NCBI GenBank assembly: GCA_964559865.1 | Contig: CAZLJD010000029.1 | Coordinates: 1 to 14,060 of the forward strand | Direction of reading: 5' to 3' | Origin: JAGHAJ01 sp964559865 [NCBI: uncultured Synergistota bacterium] | GTDB lineage: Bacteria; Synergistota; JAGHAJ01 | Length of the DNA: 14,060 bases | In this document: positions 1 to 7,261 of the stretch, piece after piece | How the letters are laid out: every line of letters begins with the position of its first letter | How positions within the stretch are numbered: position 1 is the first letter of the stretch | Made by a program: the position numbers and the translations under genes | The notes under the pieces: generated by a model | Seen by the model: only the letters and a program-made list of their open reading frames with translations | What the model was told of the DNA's origin: nothing | Databases searched by the model: none

Positions 1-429
1 GTAAAAGATTATATCCATAAAGTCTCACGATATATAGTAAAGTTAGCAAGACGGAATGAAGTGAGCAAAATAGTAATAGGTGGAATGAGCAACGGAATAA
101 CAGATATGGATATAGGACATAAGAATAACGAGAAGCTGCACAAAATACCATTTGGTAGATTGTTTGATATGATAAAATACAAAGGTGAAGAATATGGAAT
201 AGAGGTAGAAAAAGTAGATGAAGCATATACTTCTCAAACATGTTCTGTATGCGGTATAGTGGAGAAGAATAATCGCACATACAGAGGGTTATATGTTTGC
301 AGCAGGTGTAGGACAGTGATGAATGCAGATATAAATGGTGCAGTGAACATATTAAAGAGAGTAACCCTGAATCCGAGGTTGGATAGGGGTAGAGGGTTTG
401 GCAACCCCAGGCGAATAAGGGCAGCATAG
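1..429 (+). CDS. tnpB: IS200/IS605-family TnpB (OrfB) RNA-guided nuclease, C-terminal part
   Basis: The reading frame is open from the first base, so the gene is cut by the window edge; 142 residues remain. They form the C-terminal RuvC and zinc-finger part of TnpB, the omega-RNA-guided endonuclease of IS200/IS605 and IS607 elements. Visible signs are EKVDEAYTSQTCSVCG, holding a RuvC acidic residue and the first CxxC pair, then CSRCRTVMNADINGA, holding the second CxxC pair and the last RuvC Asp. A GTG at 61 is internal and is not the true start. The first RuvC Asp and the N-terminal domain lie outside the window, so intactness cannot be judged. No tnpA is visible. The 3' end overlaps a structured RNA (376-473). 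The family assignment is firm; whether the protein is active is unknown. Confidence 0.93.
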   Translation, partial: VKDYIHKVSRYIVKLARRNEVSKIVIGGMSNGITDMDIGHKNNEKLHKIPFGRLFDMIKYKGEEYGIEVEKVDEAYTSQTCSVCGIVEKNNRTYRGLYVCSRCRTVMNADINGAVNILKRVTLNPRLDRGRGFGNPRRIRAA

Positions 430-476
430 ACTATCAACCTTCGCCTAAAGAACCTCTCCACTAAAGTGGAGAGAGT
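373..476 (+). ncRNA. Probable omega RNA (reRNA) scaffold at the tnpB 3' end
   Basis: The last codons of tnpB and the bases after its stop form nested pairings. Bases 376-386 pair with 431-440 (ten pairs with one bulged G). A GGGTT/AACCC hairpin (394-398 with 403-407) lies inside. Bases 409-415 (AGGCGAA) pair with 440-446 (TTCGCCT) across the outer stem, which makes a pseudoknot sharing base 440. A perfect 8-bp hairpin follows at 454-473. TnpB guide RNAs are known to arise from this position and to carry a pseudoknot, with the guide beginning just past the element's right end. The pairings are read directly; the RNA itself and its exact ends are inferred. Confidence 0.5.
454..473 (+). repeat. 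IS605-type right-end hairpin
   Basis: CTCTCCAC (454-461) and GTGGAGAG (466-473) form a perfect 8-bp stem with a TAAA loop, 25 bases after the tnpB stop. IS200/IS605 elements end in imperfect palindromes that TnpA recognises as single-stranded hairpins, with the cleavage site a little further 3'. That would place the element border around 480-500, but no cleavage tetra- or pentanucleotide can be assigned with confidence. A transcription terminator is less likely because no T-run follows. Confidence 0.5.
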
Positions 477-563
477 ATGTCAGTGTTGGTTCATAGTAAT
501 AGGTACTCTGGTTGTCTACTTTCTCTTACATATCCTCACCACAAACAGGAAAATGTCCACTCT

Positions 564-569
564 TATACT
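564..569 (+). promoter_or_regulatory. Possible -10 element for the PAP2 gene
   Basis: TATACT lies 24 bases before the ATG at 593 and would give a leader of about 17 bases. No convincing -35 hexamer sits at the right distance. The only purine-rich site (AAGGG, 573-577) is too far from the ATG to be a good ribosome binding site. Bases 480-563 hold no other signal I can support. Confidence 0.25.
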
Positions 570-592
570 AAAAAGGGTGTGTAAAAAAATAA

Positions 593-1189
593 ATGGAAAC
601 TATTAACTATCTCCTATTCGCTTATATAAACGGTCTAAGCGGAACAAGCCTGCTTTTAGATAATCTTGCTATTATCTCAGCAGAATACATGCCAATAGTC
701 TTTCTCGCCATACTCTCCTATTACTGGTTCCTCAAGGAAAAAGAGGAGAAGAAAATTGTACTACTCAGTATATACAGTATCGGCATATCCCTATGTCTCA
801 ACTTCGTTATAACTCTCTTCTATTTTCACCCCCGTCCATTTATGATACCTGTAGGTCACTTGCTTATCCCTCATCCACCAGAAACATCCTTCCCTTCAGA
901 CCATGCTACTTTTATGTTCAGCATTGCATTAACCCTCTTATACGTTGGGAGAAGAGCTAGCGGCATAACTTTACTCCTACTATCATTCATCGGGGGTTTC
1001 GCAAGAGTCTATTGTGGAGTCCACTTCCCATTCGATATACTCGGCTCATTCATGGTTAGTTACCTATCTTCCTCAATAATCTACTACAAGAGAGAAAAAC
1101 TACTACCTCTTAACCATTTCGTTCTCAATGCATGGGGTATTCTATTGAAGAAACTCTACAAATTCGCAAAACTACCTCCATCAACCTAA
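593..1189 (+). CDS. PAP2-family membrane phosphatase, BcrC/UppP type
   Basis: A 198-residue polytopic membrane protein of the type-2 phosphatidic acid phosphatase family, closest in motif style to BcrC. BcrC hydrolyses undecaprenyl diphosphate on the outer membrane face, recycles the peptidoglycan lipid carrier and gives bacitracin resistance. The three family motifs are visible: HPRPF (79-83), SFPSDHA (99-105, with the catalytic His at 104) and AR-x5-H-x3-D (137-148, with Arg138, His144 and Asp148). The Lys of the general KxxxxxxRP motif is replaced by Thr74; I believe BcrC-like members often vary here. About five or six hydrophobic segments are present. The ATG start has a weak ribosome site. 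The stop codon overlaps that of the convergent UxaA-like gene. Lipid phosphatase activity is secure at family level; the exact substrate is inferred. Confidence 0.85.
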   Translation: METINYLLFAYINGLSGTSLLLDNLAIISAEYMPIVFLAILSYYWFLKEKEEKKIVLLSIYSIGISLCLNFVITLFYFHPRPFMIPVGHLLIPHPPETSFPSDHATFMFSIALTLLYVGRRASGITLLLLSFIGGFARVYCGVHFPFDILGSFMVSYLSSSIIYYKREKLLPLNHFVLNAWGILLKKLYKFAKLPPST

Positions 1190-2373
1190 ATTACAGGCCC
1201 AACAGTCCATATATCCATTGTCTCATTGTAATTACAAACCTCCGCTCTCACTTTCTTCCCTGAGGCTACCTCTATTACTTCCTCAAGTATTTTCATACCA
1301 CTTTCCTCAATCGACAACGTTCCAGCTAATACAGAACTAAGATCAACATCAATATGTACCCCAAGAGCACCAACTGTCTCCGGATTACCACAGATCTTAA
1401 TCACCGGAGATACAGGGTGCCCCTGTGGTGCCCCTCTACCTGTAGTAAAAAGGAGTAAGGTTGCTCCACCAATCACAAAGCCTGTAAGTGCTTCCGGCTC
1501 CCTACCAGGCGTATCCTTCACATACAACCCCTTACGGCTACCCAAGAATTCCGAATAACCCAAAACCCCATCTATCTTGCAAGAACCACTCTTGACAATT
1601 GCTCCCAACGATTTCTCCTCAATCGTGCTTATACCACCCTCCATGTTACCAGGCGTAGGTTGCCCCCTACGCATATCTGCCCCCATAGACCTAGCCCTTT
1701 TCTCCATTTCCACAACTATTCTATATATCTCCCGCGAGACATCCTCACTAGAGGCCCTACTCGCCAAAATATGCTCAGCTCCTATAAATTCTGTAGTCTC
1801 ACCAAAAATTACACTACCACCTGCCTTAACCAAGATGTCAACAGCGACTCCAACCGATGGATTAGATACAAGACCCGACGTTGCGTCCGATGCTCCACAC
1901 TTGACACCGACAACCAACTGAGATATGTCAACCTTTTCACGCCTACAAGGGGAAATCTTTGAAAGCAACAAGGCCGCCATTCTCGATCCTACATCAACAG
2001 CGTTAATACTCCCCCCAACCTTTTGAATCACAACCCTCTCCACAGGCTTACCAAACCTAGCTATCTCTTCCTCTATTTTATCCACATTTGTGCCCTCACA
2101 CCCCAAACTAACCAGCAAAACTGCACCAATATTCGGGTTCTTAGCTAAGCTTATGAGTGAATCCGTAACTATCTCCAAATCTGGCGGTGTTTGGCAACAC
2201 CCCTGGTGATGCGTAATAAGCGCAGCCCCATCAAGGTTATTCCTAATAGCTCTCGCAACCTCATTTGCACACCCCACTGTTGACAATATGCCCAAATAGT
2301 TTCTAGTACCCACTAACCCATTATTCCTAACATATCCAAAAAACCCATCTACTATCCTACCCACCTTCGACAT
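1186..2373 (-). CDS. UxaA-family dehydratase/lyase, large subunit (altronate dehydratase or SuyB-like)
   Basis: The 395 residues match the C-terminal catalytic domain of the altronate/galactarate dehydratase family. Members remove water from sugar acids to give 2-keto-3-deoxy acids; the SuyB branch removes sulfite from sulfolactate. Family landmarks are GYVRNNGLVGTRNYLG (13-28), HHQGCCQ (55-61), LGCEG (90-94), GVKCGASDATSG (156-167) with NPSVG after it, GAEH (198-201), TPGNMEGG (240-247) and FTTGRGAPQG (309-318). The conserved Cys/His positions are the likely metal ligands. The gene overlaps the small-subunit gene by 17 bases, so the two are coupled. A GTG at 2364 has a better-spaced AGGGGAG and could be the start instead. 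It is the last gene of the operon. Family is certain; the substrate is not. Confidence 0.9.
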   Translation of the reverse strand: MSKVGRIVDGFFGYVRNNGLVGTRNYLGILSTVGCANEVARAIRNNLDGAALITHHQGCCQTPPDLEIVTDSLISLAKNPNIGAVLLVSLGCEGTNVDKIEEEIARFGKPVERVVIQKVGGSINAVDVGSRMAALLLSKISPCRREKVDISQLVVGVKCGASDATSGLVSNPSVGVAVDILVKAGGSVIFGETTEFIGAEHILASRASSEDVSREIYRIVVEMEKRARSMGADMRRGQPTPGNMEGGISTIEEKSLGAIVKSGSCKIDGVLGYSEFLGSRKGLYVKDTPGREPEALTGFVIGGATLLLFTTGRGAPQGHPVSPVIKICGNPETVGALGVHIDVDLSSVLAGTLSIEESGMKILEEVIEVASGKKVRAEVCNYNETMDIWTVGPVI

Positions 2374-2653
2374 CTCCCCTGCCCCTATTACTCACAAGGT
2401 TGTGAACATGAACCCATTCTCCCCTCCTAATCTCAGAAGTAGCAGTCCCAATGGGTTCTCCATACTTTATTACCGAGTACCCCTTCGGAATATCTTCCAA
2501 TGCAAACTTATGACCAAAACTTATGTTATCTCTCAGCTTTACAGTTATGGCTCTCCCTCCCACGACAATCTCAACAATAGAACCTTCCTGAAGATCCCTT
2601 ATAGCAGTTGCGACATTATCCTTAACATTACACACTATGGCCTCTTTACTCAT
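2357..2653 (-). CDS. UxaA-family dehydratase/lyase, small SAF-domain subunit (SuyA/UxaA-N-like)
   Basis: A 98-residue protein equivalent to the N-terminal domain of altronate dehydratase, which in many bacteria and archaea is a separate small subunit; SuyA of sulfolactate sulfo-lyase is the same fold. Signs are DNVATA (12-17), GHKFAL (47-52), KYGEPIG (64-70) and GEWVHVHN (78-85), the usual SAF-domain blocks, at normal length. The ATG at 2653 is chosen because it places DNVATA about ten residues from the start, as in relatives. An in-frame GTG at 2686 with an AGGAG before it would add eleven residues and close the gap to the aldolase gene. It presumably binds substrate together with the large subunit encoded directly downstream. 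Confidence 0.88.
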   Translation of the reverse strand: MSKEAIVCNVKDNVATAIRDLQEGSIVEIVVGGRAITVKLRDNISFGHKFALEDIPKGYSVIKYGEPIGTATSEIRRGEWVHVHNLVSNRGRGDVEGG

Positions 2654-2704
2654 CACACTCCCCACCCCAAAACAGCTGTCAATCACAAGGCTCCTAGCAA
2701 AATC

Positions 2705-3535
2705 TCAGCTTAAATTGTACTTCTGCACCACCACAGATACCTCCAGATTTCCGTGCACTATTTCATTAAGTGCCGACACCAAGTCACTCACACGGGGATA
2801 CTGCCAAACATTTCTTCCAAACACTATTCCCTTCGCACCCGCATCAATTGAATCCCTTGCAACACCTAGCACATCTATGATGCTTTCCATTCTAGGACCA
2901 CCCAACACAACAACCGGAACATGCAAATTACTAACAATCTTGGAGAACTCCTCCTTATCACCAGTATAAGGCATCTTGATAATGTCAGCCCCGATCTCCA
3001 TAGCTATGCGGGCAGCGCTTTCTATCAAATTGGAGTCTTTCTTTCGCTCCTTGGGGATAAGATTGCCCCAGAGAACCGGCTCCACCATGAGCGGAACCTC
3101 CCATCTATCACACTCCGCAACAAACTCTGCCACTACACTAATACTCTGAGCTTGAATCTCCCTCTCCAACCCCCACGGAAAGAGCACCTTAACCGCATCA
3201 AAACCCCACTTTAAAGCATATTCTACGCTCGAAACTCGCTTATGTGAAACAACATCTTCAAACTCCCCAGGCACACTAGATATCAAAGGCAGGTCTACTG
3301 TCAATATCCTCGCTGGAGAATTCTTACCTACAAAGAGATTGGCAGTCATCTTAGCAAGACCCGGAGACATTAAAGTTGCATCTATCCCAGACTCCACAAG
3401 TTTCTTCAAAACACTCACAGGATCAGTTAATCCTTCCAAACTGCCCATAACTAAACCATGATCTACAGGAATAATAACTGCATTTCCGCTCTCGGCATTA
3501 AATAGCTTTGACATTCTTAATTCCTTCCCTCTCAT
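2705..3535 (-). CDS. DhnA/LsrF-type class I (Schiff-base) aldolase
   Basis: A 276-residue TIM-barrel protein of the DhnA family, which includes archaeal-type class I fructose-bisphosphate aldolase and LsrF, the AI-2 phosphate thiolase. Visible signs are GKELRMSKLF (3-12), PVDHG (23-27), the Schiff-base Lys187 in ADIIKMPYTGD, the phosphate-binding GGP (212-214) and FGRNVWQ (239-245). The ATG at 3535 lies 12 bases after AAGGAGG and keeps the conserved GKELR block. Alternatives are TTG at 3547, too close to that site, and ATG at 3514, which has its own AAGGA. The gene follows the kinase stop by 20 bases. It probably splits a phosphorylated keto-sugar made by that kinase, giving dihydroxyacetone phosphate and an aldehyde; this is inference. 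A thiolase-like role as in LsrF is the alternative. Confidence 0.87.
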   Translation of the reverse strand: MRGKELRMSKLFNAESGNAVIIPVDHGLVMGSLEGLTDPVSVLKKLVESGIDATLMSPGLAKMTANLFVGKNSPARILTVDLPLISSVPGEFEDVVSHKRVSSVEYALKWGFDAVKVLFPWGLEREIQAQSISVVAEFVAECDRWEVPLMVEPVLWGNLIPKERKKDSNLIESAARIAMEIGADIIKMPYTGDKEEFSKIVSNLHVPVVVLGGPRMESIIDVLGVARDSIDAGAKGIVFGRNVWQYPRVSDLVSALNEIVHGNLEVSVVVQKYNLS

Positions 3536-3555
3536 TATCCCATACAACCTCCTTC

Positions 3556-5085
3556 TCAGAATTTCTCCATATTATGAACTTCCGCAAACAAATCCTTAAG
3601 TGCAGGATATATCCTCTTGTAAACCCTCTCATACCTATCCTTGTAAAATTCATTCAGCTCCACGTCAGGTATCTCTCGCCCTATAACTTTAAGCTTACCT
3701 CTAAGAACTTCAAAATCTTCAAAGATACCCACACCCTTCCCTGCAAGAAAAGCATCTCCAACTTCTGCACCCCCCAGATTTTCCACTAAAACCACAGTTG
3801 TGTTCAGAACATCCGCTAATATTCTCCTAAGCAGTTTGCTTTTTGCACCACTACCAGAAAGCCTCACCGTACCAGGCAATCTCAATCCCATTTTCTCCAT
3901 AAATTCCCAATTATTCAGAAATGCATACGCTATCCCCTCAAAGATACTTCTATAAATATCTCCCCGATTATGTATCAAGGATAATCCAAAAAGTACCCCC
4001 CTTGCAGCAGGATCCCATATAGGAGTCCTTTCTCCGGCAAAGTACGGTAGCAAAAACAACCCCTTCGCGCCCGGAGGAGACTCTATTGCCTCTAACTCCA
4101 TGATATTGTACGGCTCAACTCCTAAAAGACCTCCACTGAACTTCTCTGCAGTAGCAACAGTATCTCTAAACCATCTGTGAACCCCACCCGATATTGCCAA
4201 AGCTGCAAGGGAAACCAGAATATCCGGATCAGATGCACTAGGACATGTCAAGATTTCCCTACTGAACCTCTCCTGATTATGCAGCACTCCCCAAACTCCC
4301 GATGTCCCCAAACTCATCCCACTATCCCCAACACTCACTACCCCCAGAGATACCAGATTAGCAAACCCATCCGGTGCTCCCACAATAACAGGCGTACCCT
4401 CCAGAATACCAACCGCAGCAGCAACCTCCATGTTAACCTTCCCCACAACATGGTCACTCCTGTAAAGCTCAGGGAGCTTACGAATATCTATATCAATTTC
4501 ATCAAGAATATCCTCACTCCAGCACTTCTTCTTAATATCAAAAGCTATCCCCCACAAAGCAGCATCAGAATAATCACTCACAAACTCTCCTGTAATCCTA
4601 CCAACAATAAAGTCCTTTACATTCAAAAACTTATAGGCGCGTGCGTACAAATCCGTCATGTTATTTTTCAACCATAGAAGCTTTACTAACCCAAAGTACG
4701 AATCTATCCCATTACCCGTTATCTGAAGTATATGCTCCTCTCCGAGGTTACGCTTTACCCACTCGGCTTCCGTTGAGGCCCTGCGGTCAAGCCATAAAAT
4801 AGCTGGGGCAAGTGGATTTCCTTGAGAATCTACCGGTAAACAATCAGGCGTGAGGCCACTTATACCTATACCATCCACATTCTTAATCCCAGACTTGGCT
4901 GTCAACGATGAAACAACCTTACAAAAGGAATCCCAATAAACCTCTGCATCTTGCTCCGCCCATCCAAACCTGGGTATCCTAAAATCATGAGAGACACTAG
5001 AGCTTTCCACAATATCCCCTTTCTCAGAAAGGATCACTCCTCTAGCACCAGATGTCCCCACATCCACACCTATCAAATATCTCAA
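3556..5085 (-). CDS. FGGY-family carbohydrate kinase (xylulokinase-like)
   Basis: A full-length 509-residue FGGY kinase, which transfers phosphate from ATP to a sugar or keto-sugar. Seen are the N-terminal phosphate loop VDVGTSG (7-13), LWLDRRA (97-103), the catalytic-base Asp239 in GAPDG, SLGTSGVWG (258-266), YFAGERTPIWDP (348-359), the ADP-binding block LSGSGAKSKLL (409-419) and LGGAEVGDAFLAG (437-449). The substrate segment reads GISGLTPDCLPVD instead of the GQMHG-type block of true xylulokinases, so the sugar may differ. Relatives act on xylulose, ribulose, rhamnulose, fuculose, glycerol and AI-2. The start is TTG at 5085, overlapping the dehydrogenase stop as TTGA; an ATG at 5092 is out of frame. 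Kinase activity is secure, the substrate open. Confidence 0.9.
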   Translation of the reverse strand: MRYLIGVDVGTSGARGVILSEKGDIVESSSVSHDFRIPRFGWAEQDAEVYWDSFCKVVSSLTAKSGIKNVDGIGISGLTPDCLPVDSQGNPLAPAILWLDRRASTEAEWVKRNLGEEHILQITGNGIDSYFGLVKLLWLKNNMTDLYARAYKFLNVKDFIVGRITGEFVSDYSDAALWGIAFDIKKKCWSEDILDEIDIDIRKLPELYRSDHVVGKVNMEVAAAVGILEGTPVIVGAPDGFANLVSLGVVSVGDSGMSLGTSGVWGVLHNQERFSREILTCPSASDPDILVSLAALAISGGVHRWFRDTVATAEKFSGGLLGVEPYNIMELEAIESPPGAKGLFLLPYFAGERTPIWDPAARGVLFGLSLIHNRGDIYRSIFEGIAYAFLNNWEFMEKMGLRLPGTVRLSGSGAKSKLLRRILADVLNTTVVLVENLGGAEVGDAFLAGKGVGIFEDFEVLRGKLKVIGREIPDVELNEFYKDRYERVYKRIYPALKDLFAEVHNMEKF

Positions 5086-6143
5086 CTTCCATCACCCCAC
5101 GGCTTTATTACAACTTTCAGAGCATTTCCCTCTATAGCTGTCCTGAACGCTTCCTCTATCTCATTCAAAGAAAACTCATGTGTAATCAACCCCTTGGCAA
5201 ATCCACGAGCTATGAGTTCCAGCGACTCCTTCTGCTGAAGAACAGTTGATCCAAATGTACCGTACACAGAAGCCGACTTGTAGTGTAATACATTGCTATT
5301 AAAGTTAATCGCGGGAACCTGAGGCGGCAACCCCCCAAAATAAAGTATCTTCCCATAAGCTCTTACCATACTAAGAGCCCGTTCTTGAGCTGAAGCAGAA
5401 GAACAAGCTACTATCACCTTCTCCGCCCCTCTTCCAGAAGTCACATCCATTACAGCCTCCACTTCATCTTCCTTAGAAGAGTTGATATAAAACACCTCAT
5501 CCGTCCCAAAAAACTTCTTTGCAAGGTCCAACCTCGCATCAGAAATATCCACCAATATCAACCTGTAGGCTCCTTGCAACCTCGCCAACTTCCCATGCAC
5601 TATCCCCATAGGTCCAACCCCTATAATTACAACAGTATCCCCCAAACCGATTCCACCAATAATCTTCTGCCCATTCAGCACACAGGAAATCGGCTCAGCT
5701 AAAGAAGCCTCCACAAAACTGACCCCATCAGGTATAGGCAAAAGATTAGTAGCCACAGCATCAGAAGGAACCAACAACAACTGTTCAAAACCACCAGGAT
5801 AATCATAACCTATGGCCCTCATGTTAGAGCATACAAGCCCACGTAAGCACTCATCGCACCTTCCACAACTAATCCCCGGAACAACCTGAACTCGCAAACC
5901 TTCTTTAATGTGAGGAAACCTATTCCGAACATTACTCCCAACCTCAAAGATCTCACCTGCTACCTCATGGCCTATTATCCACGGCAACTTAACTTTCCTA
6001 TGCCCATGAAGAAATATACGCAAGTCTGTACCACACACCGCACATGCCATAACTCTAACCACAACCTCATCTGGGCCACATTTCGGTGCTGAGATGTCTT
6101 TCACTTCAAACCTCTCCAAACCACTCAAAAAGGCTGCAAGCAT
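5082..6143 (-). CDS. Zinc-dependent medium-chain dehydrogenase (polyol/threonine dehydrogenase type)
   Basis: A 353-residue MDR-family NAD(P)-dependent alcohol dehydrogenase. The catalytic zinc site is visible as Cys37 (CAVCGTD), His59-Glu60 (GHEVAG) and Glu150 in LAEPISC. A structural zinc cluster follows with Cys93, Cys96, Cys99 and Cys105; its last spacing is five residues where seven is usual. The Rossmann motif GVGPMG is at 175-180, and an Asp at 199 (LILVDIS) suggests preference for NAD over NADP. The gene starts on the shared base of a TAATG junction with the second ATPase and ends in a TTGA overlap with the kinase, so translation is coupled. The likely role is oxidation of an imported polyol, or a sugar or acid hydroxyl, to a ketone before phosphorylation. 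The cytosolic substrate is not identifiable from sequence. Confidence 0.88.
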   Translation of the reverse strand: MLAAFLSGLERFEVKDISAPKCGPDEVVVRVMACAVCGTDLRIFLHGHRKVKLPWIIGHEVAGEIFEVGSNVRNRFPHIKEGLRVQVVPGISCGRCDECLRGLVCSNMRAIGYDYPGGFEQLLLVPSDAVATNLLPIPDGVSFVEASLAEPISCVLNGQKIIGGIGLGDTVVIIGVGPMGIVHGKLARLQGAYRLILVDISDARLDLAKKFFGTDEVFYINSSKEDEVEAVMDVTSGRGAEKVIVACSSASAQERALSMVRAYGKILYFGGLPPQVPAINFNSNVLHYKSASVYGTFGSTVLQQKESLELIARGFAKGLITHEFSLNEIEEAFRTAIEGNALKVVIKPWGDGS

Positions 6144-7261
6144 TATCTTTTGTCCCCCTTGTATCCAATCTGCAAAACTGAATCTCCAGTAACTGGATCA
6201 AAGAACCTAAGCTTCTCAAGATTAAACCTCAAGAAAACCTTGGTATCAGGTTCCAGTTCCCTTACATCTGGCGTTTCAATTATGACTTTATCTTCCCCCA
6301 ACAGAAGCGTCACTATCGCATGATCCGCCTGGGGTTCATAAACAAACACTCGGGCCTCAACTAACTCCTCATCTTCCCCTGGAGTAGTGTAGATATCTAT
6401 CTCACTCGGCCTCATACCCAGTATATACTCACGGCCAGGTTTCACCAACTGAAAATCCAAAAGCCCCTGTGACAAATCAATACGATAACCTTCACCCACA
6501 AAGTAATACTTGCCTTCCATTACTATTTTCCCACGAAGGAAATTCATAGGAGGTTCCCCTATAAAGCCTGCAACAAAAAGATTATGTGGATGCTCATAAA
6601 TATTCTCTGGTGTATCAACCTGCTGCAGCTCCCCAAAGTTCATAACAGCTATCTTGTCTGCCATAGCCATTGCCTCCAATTGATCATGTGTAACATAAAC
6701 AAAGGTTTTCCCCATATCTTGATGCATACCCTTCAAGATGCTCCTCATGTATGCTCTTAACTCTGTATCTAGGTGGGAAATTGCCTCATCAAGTAAATAT
6801 ACATCAACATCTTTAACCAGGCACCTGCACAGAGAAACCAACTGCTGCTGCCCTCCACTAAGATGCATGGGACTCTCATTTCTCAGCTCCCATATCCCAA
6901 AAGTCTTCAGAATTTCTGAAACCTTTCTTTCCACCACTTCCGACGAATAACCTTTCGCTTTCAATGGAAAAGCCACATTCTCAAATACTGACAAGGGAGG
7001 ATAAAGTGCATAGTTTTCAAAGGCTAGAGAAATATTTCTTTCTCTAGGCAGAAGATCATTTACACGCCTATCACCTATAAATATGTCACCGCTTGTAATT
7101 TCTTCCAGTCCTGCTATCATACGAAGTGTAGAAGTTTTTCCACATCCAGAAGGACCAAGCAACGCAAGAAATTCCCCATCTTCACAATCCAAAGTCAACC
7201 CCTTTACTGCCTCTACATCCCCATATTTCTTCCACACAGATCTTATTTTCACTTCAGCCAC
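6143..7261 (-). CDS. CUT1 ABC importer ATPase, second MalK-type subunit
   Basis: A 372-residue ATP-binding subunit with a nucleotide-binding domain and a C-terminal TOBE/OB region. Seen are Walker A GPSGCGKT (36-43), signature LSGGQ (134-138), Walker B VYLLDE (154-159) with the catalytic Glu159, D-loop HLD and switch His192. Two departures stand out: the Q-loop reads FENYALYP with Glu82 instead of Gln, and Walker B is followed by Ala instead of Pro. I place the start at GTG 7261, which overlaps the preceding gene's TGA by eight bases and sits after GGAGGGGAG; it gives the normal MalK N-terminus. Starting at 7342 would add 27 poorly conserved residues. It probably pairs with the ATPase encoded upstream as a heterodimer, as in GlpS/GlpT-type systems. 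Confidence 0.9.
   Translation of the reverse strand: MAEVKIRSVWKKYGDVEAVKGLTLDCEDGEFLALLGPSGCGKTSTLRMIAGLEEITSGDIFIGDRRVNDLLPRERNISLAFENYALYPPLSVFENVAFPLKAKGYSSEVVERKVSEILKTFGIWELRNESPMHLSGGQQQLVSLCRCLVKDVDVYLLDEAISHLDTELRAYMRSILKGMHQDMGKTFVYVTHDQLEAMAMADKIAVMNFGELQQVDTPENIYEHPHNLFVAGFIGEPPMNFLRGKIVMEGKYYFVGEGYRIDLSQGLLDFQLVKPGREYILGMRPSEIDIYTTPGEDEELVEARVFVYEPQADHAIVTLLLGEDKVIIETPDVRELEPDTKVFLRFNLEKLRFFDPVTGDSVLQIGYKGDKR

Noticed and set aside
815-840. Inactive PAP2 enzyme because the first-motif Lys is Thr
   Set aside because: The catalytic His, Arg and Asp residues of the other motifs are intact, and HPRPF with PSDH is a coherent BcrC-like pattern.
1577-1962. Plus-strand frames antisense to the UxaA-like large subunit
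   Set aside because: They have no ribosome site or family resemblance and lie opposite conserved motifs.
4177-4677. Plus-strand open frame of 166 codons inside the kinase gene
   Set aside because: It is antisense to well-conserved kinase motifs and has low-complexity, cysteine- and threonine-rich shadow composition.
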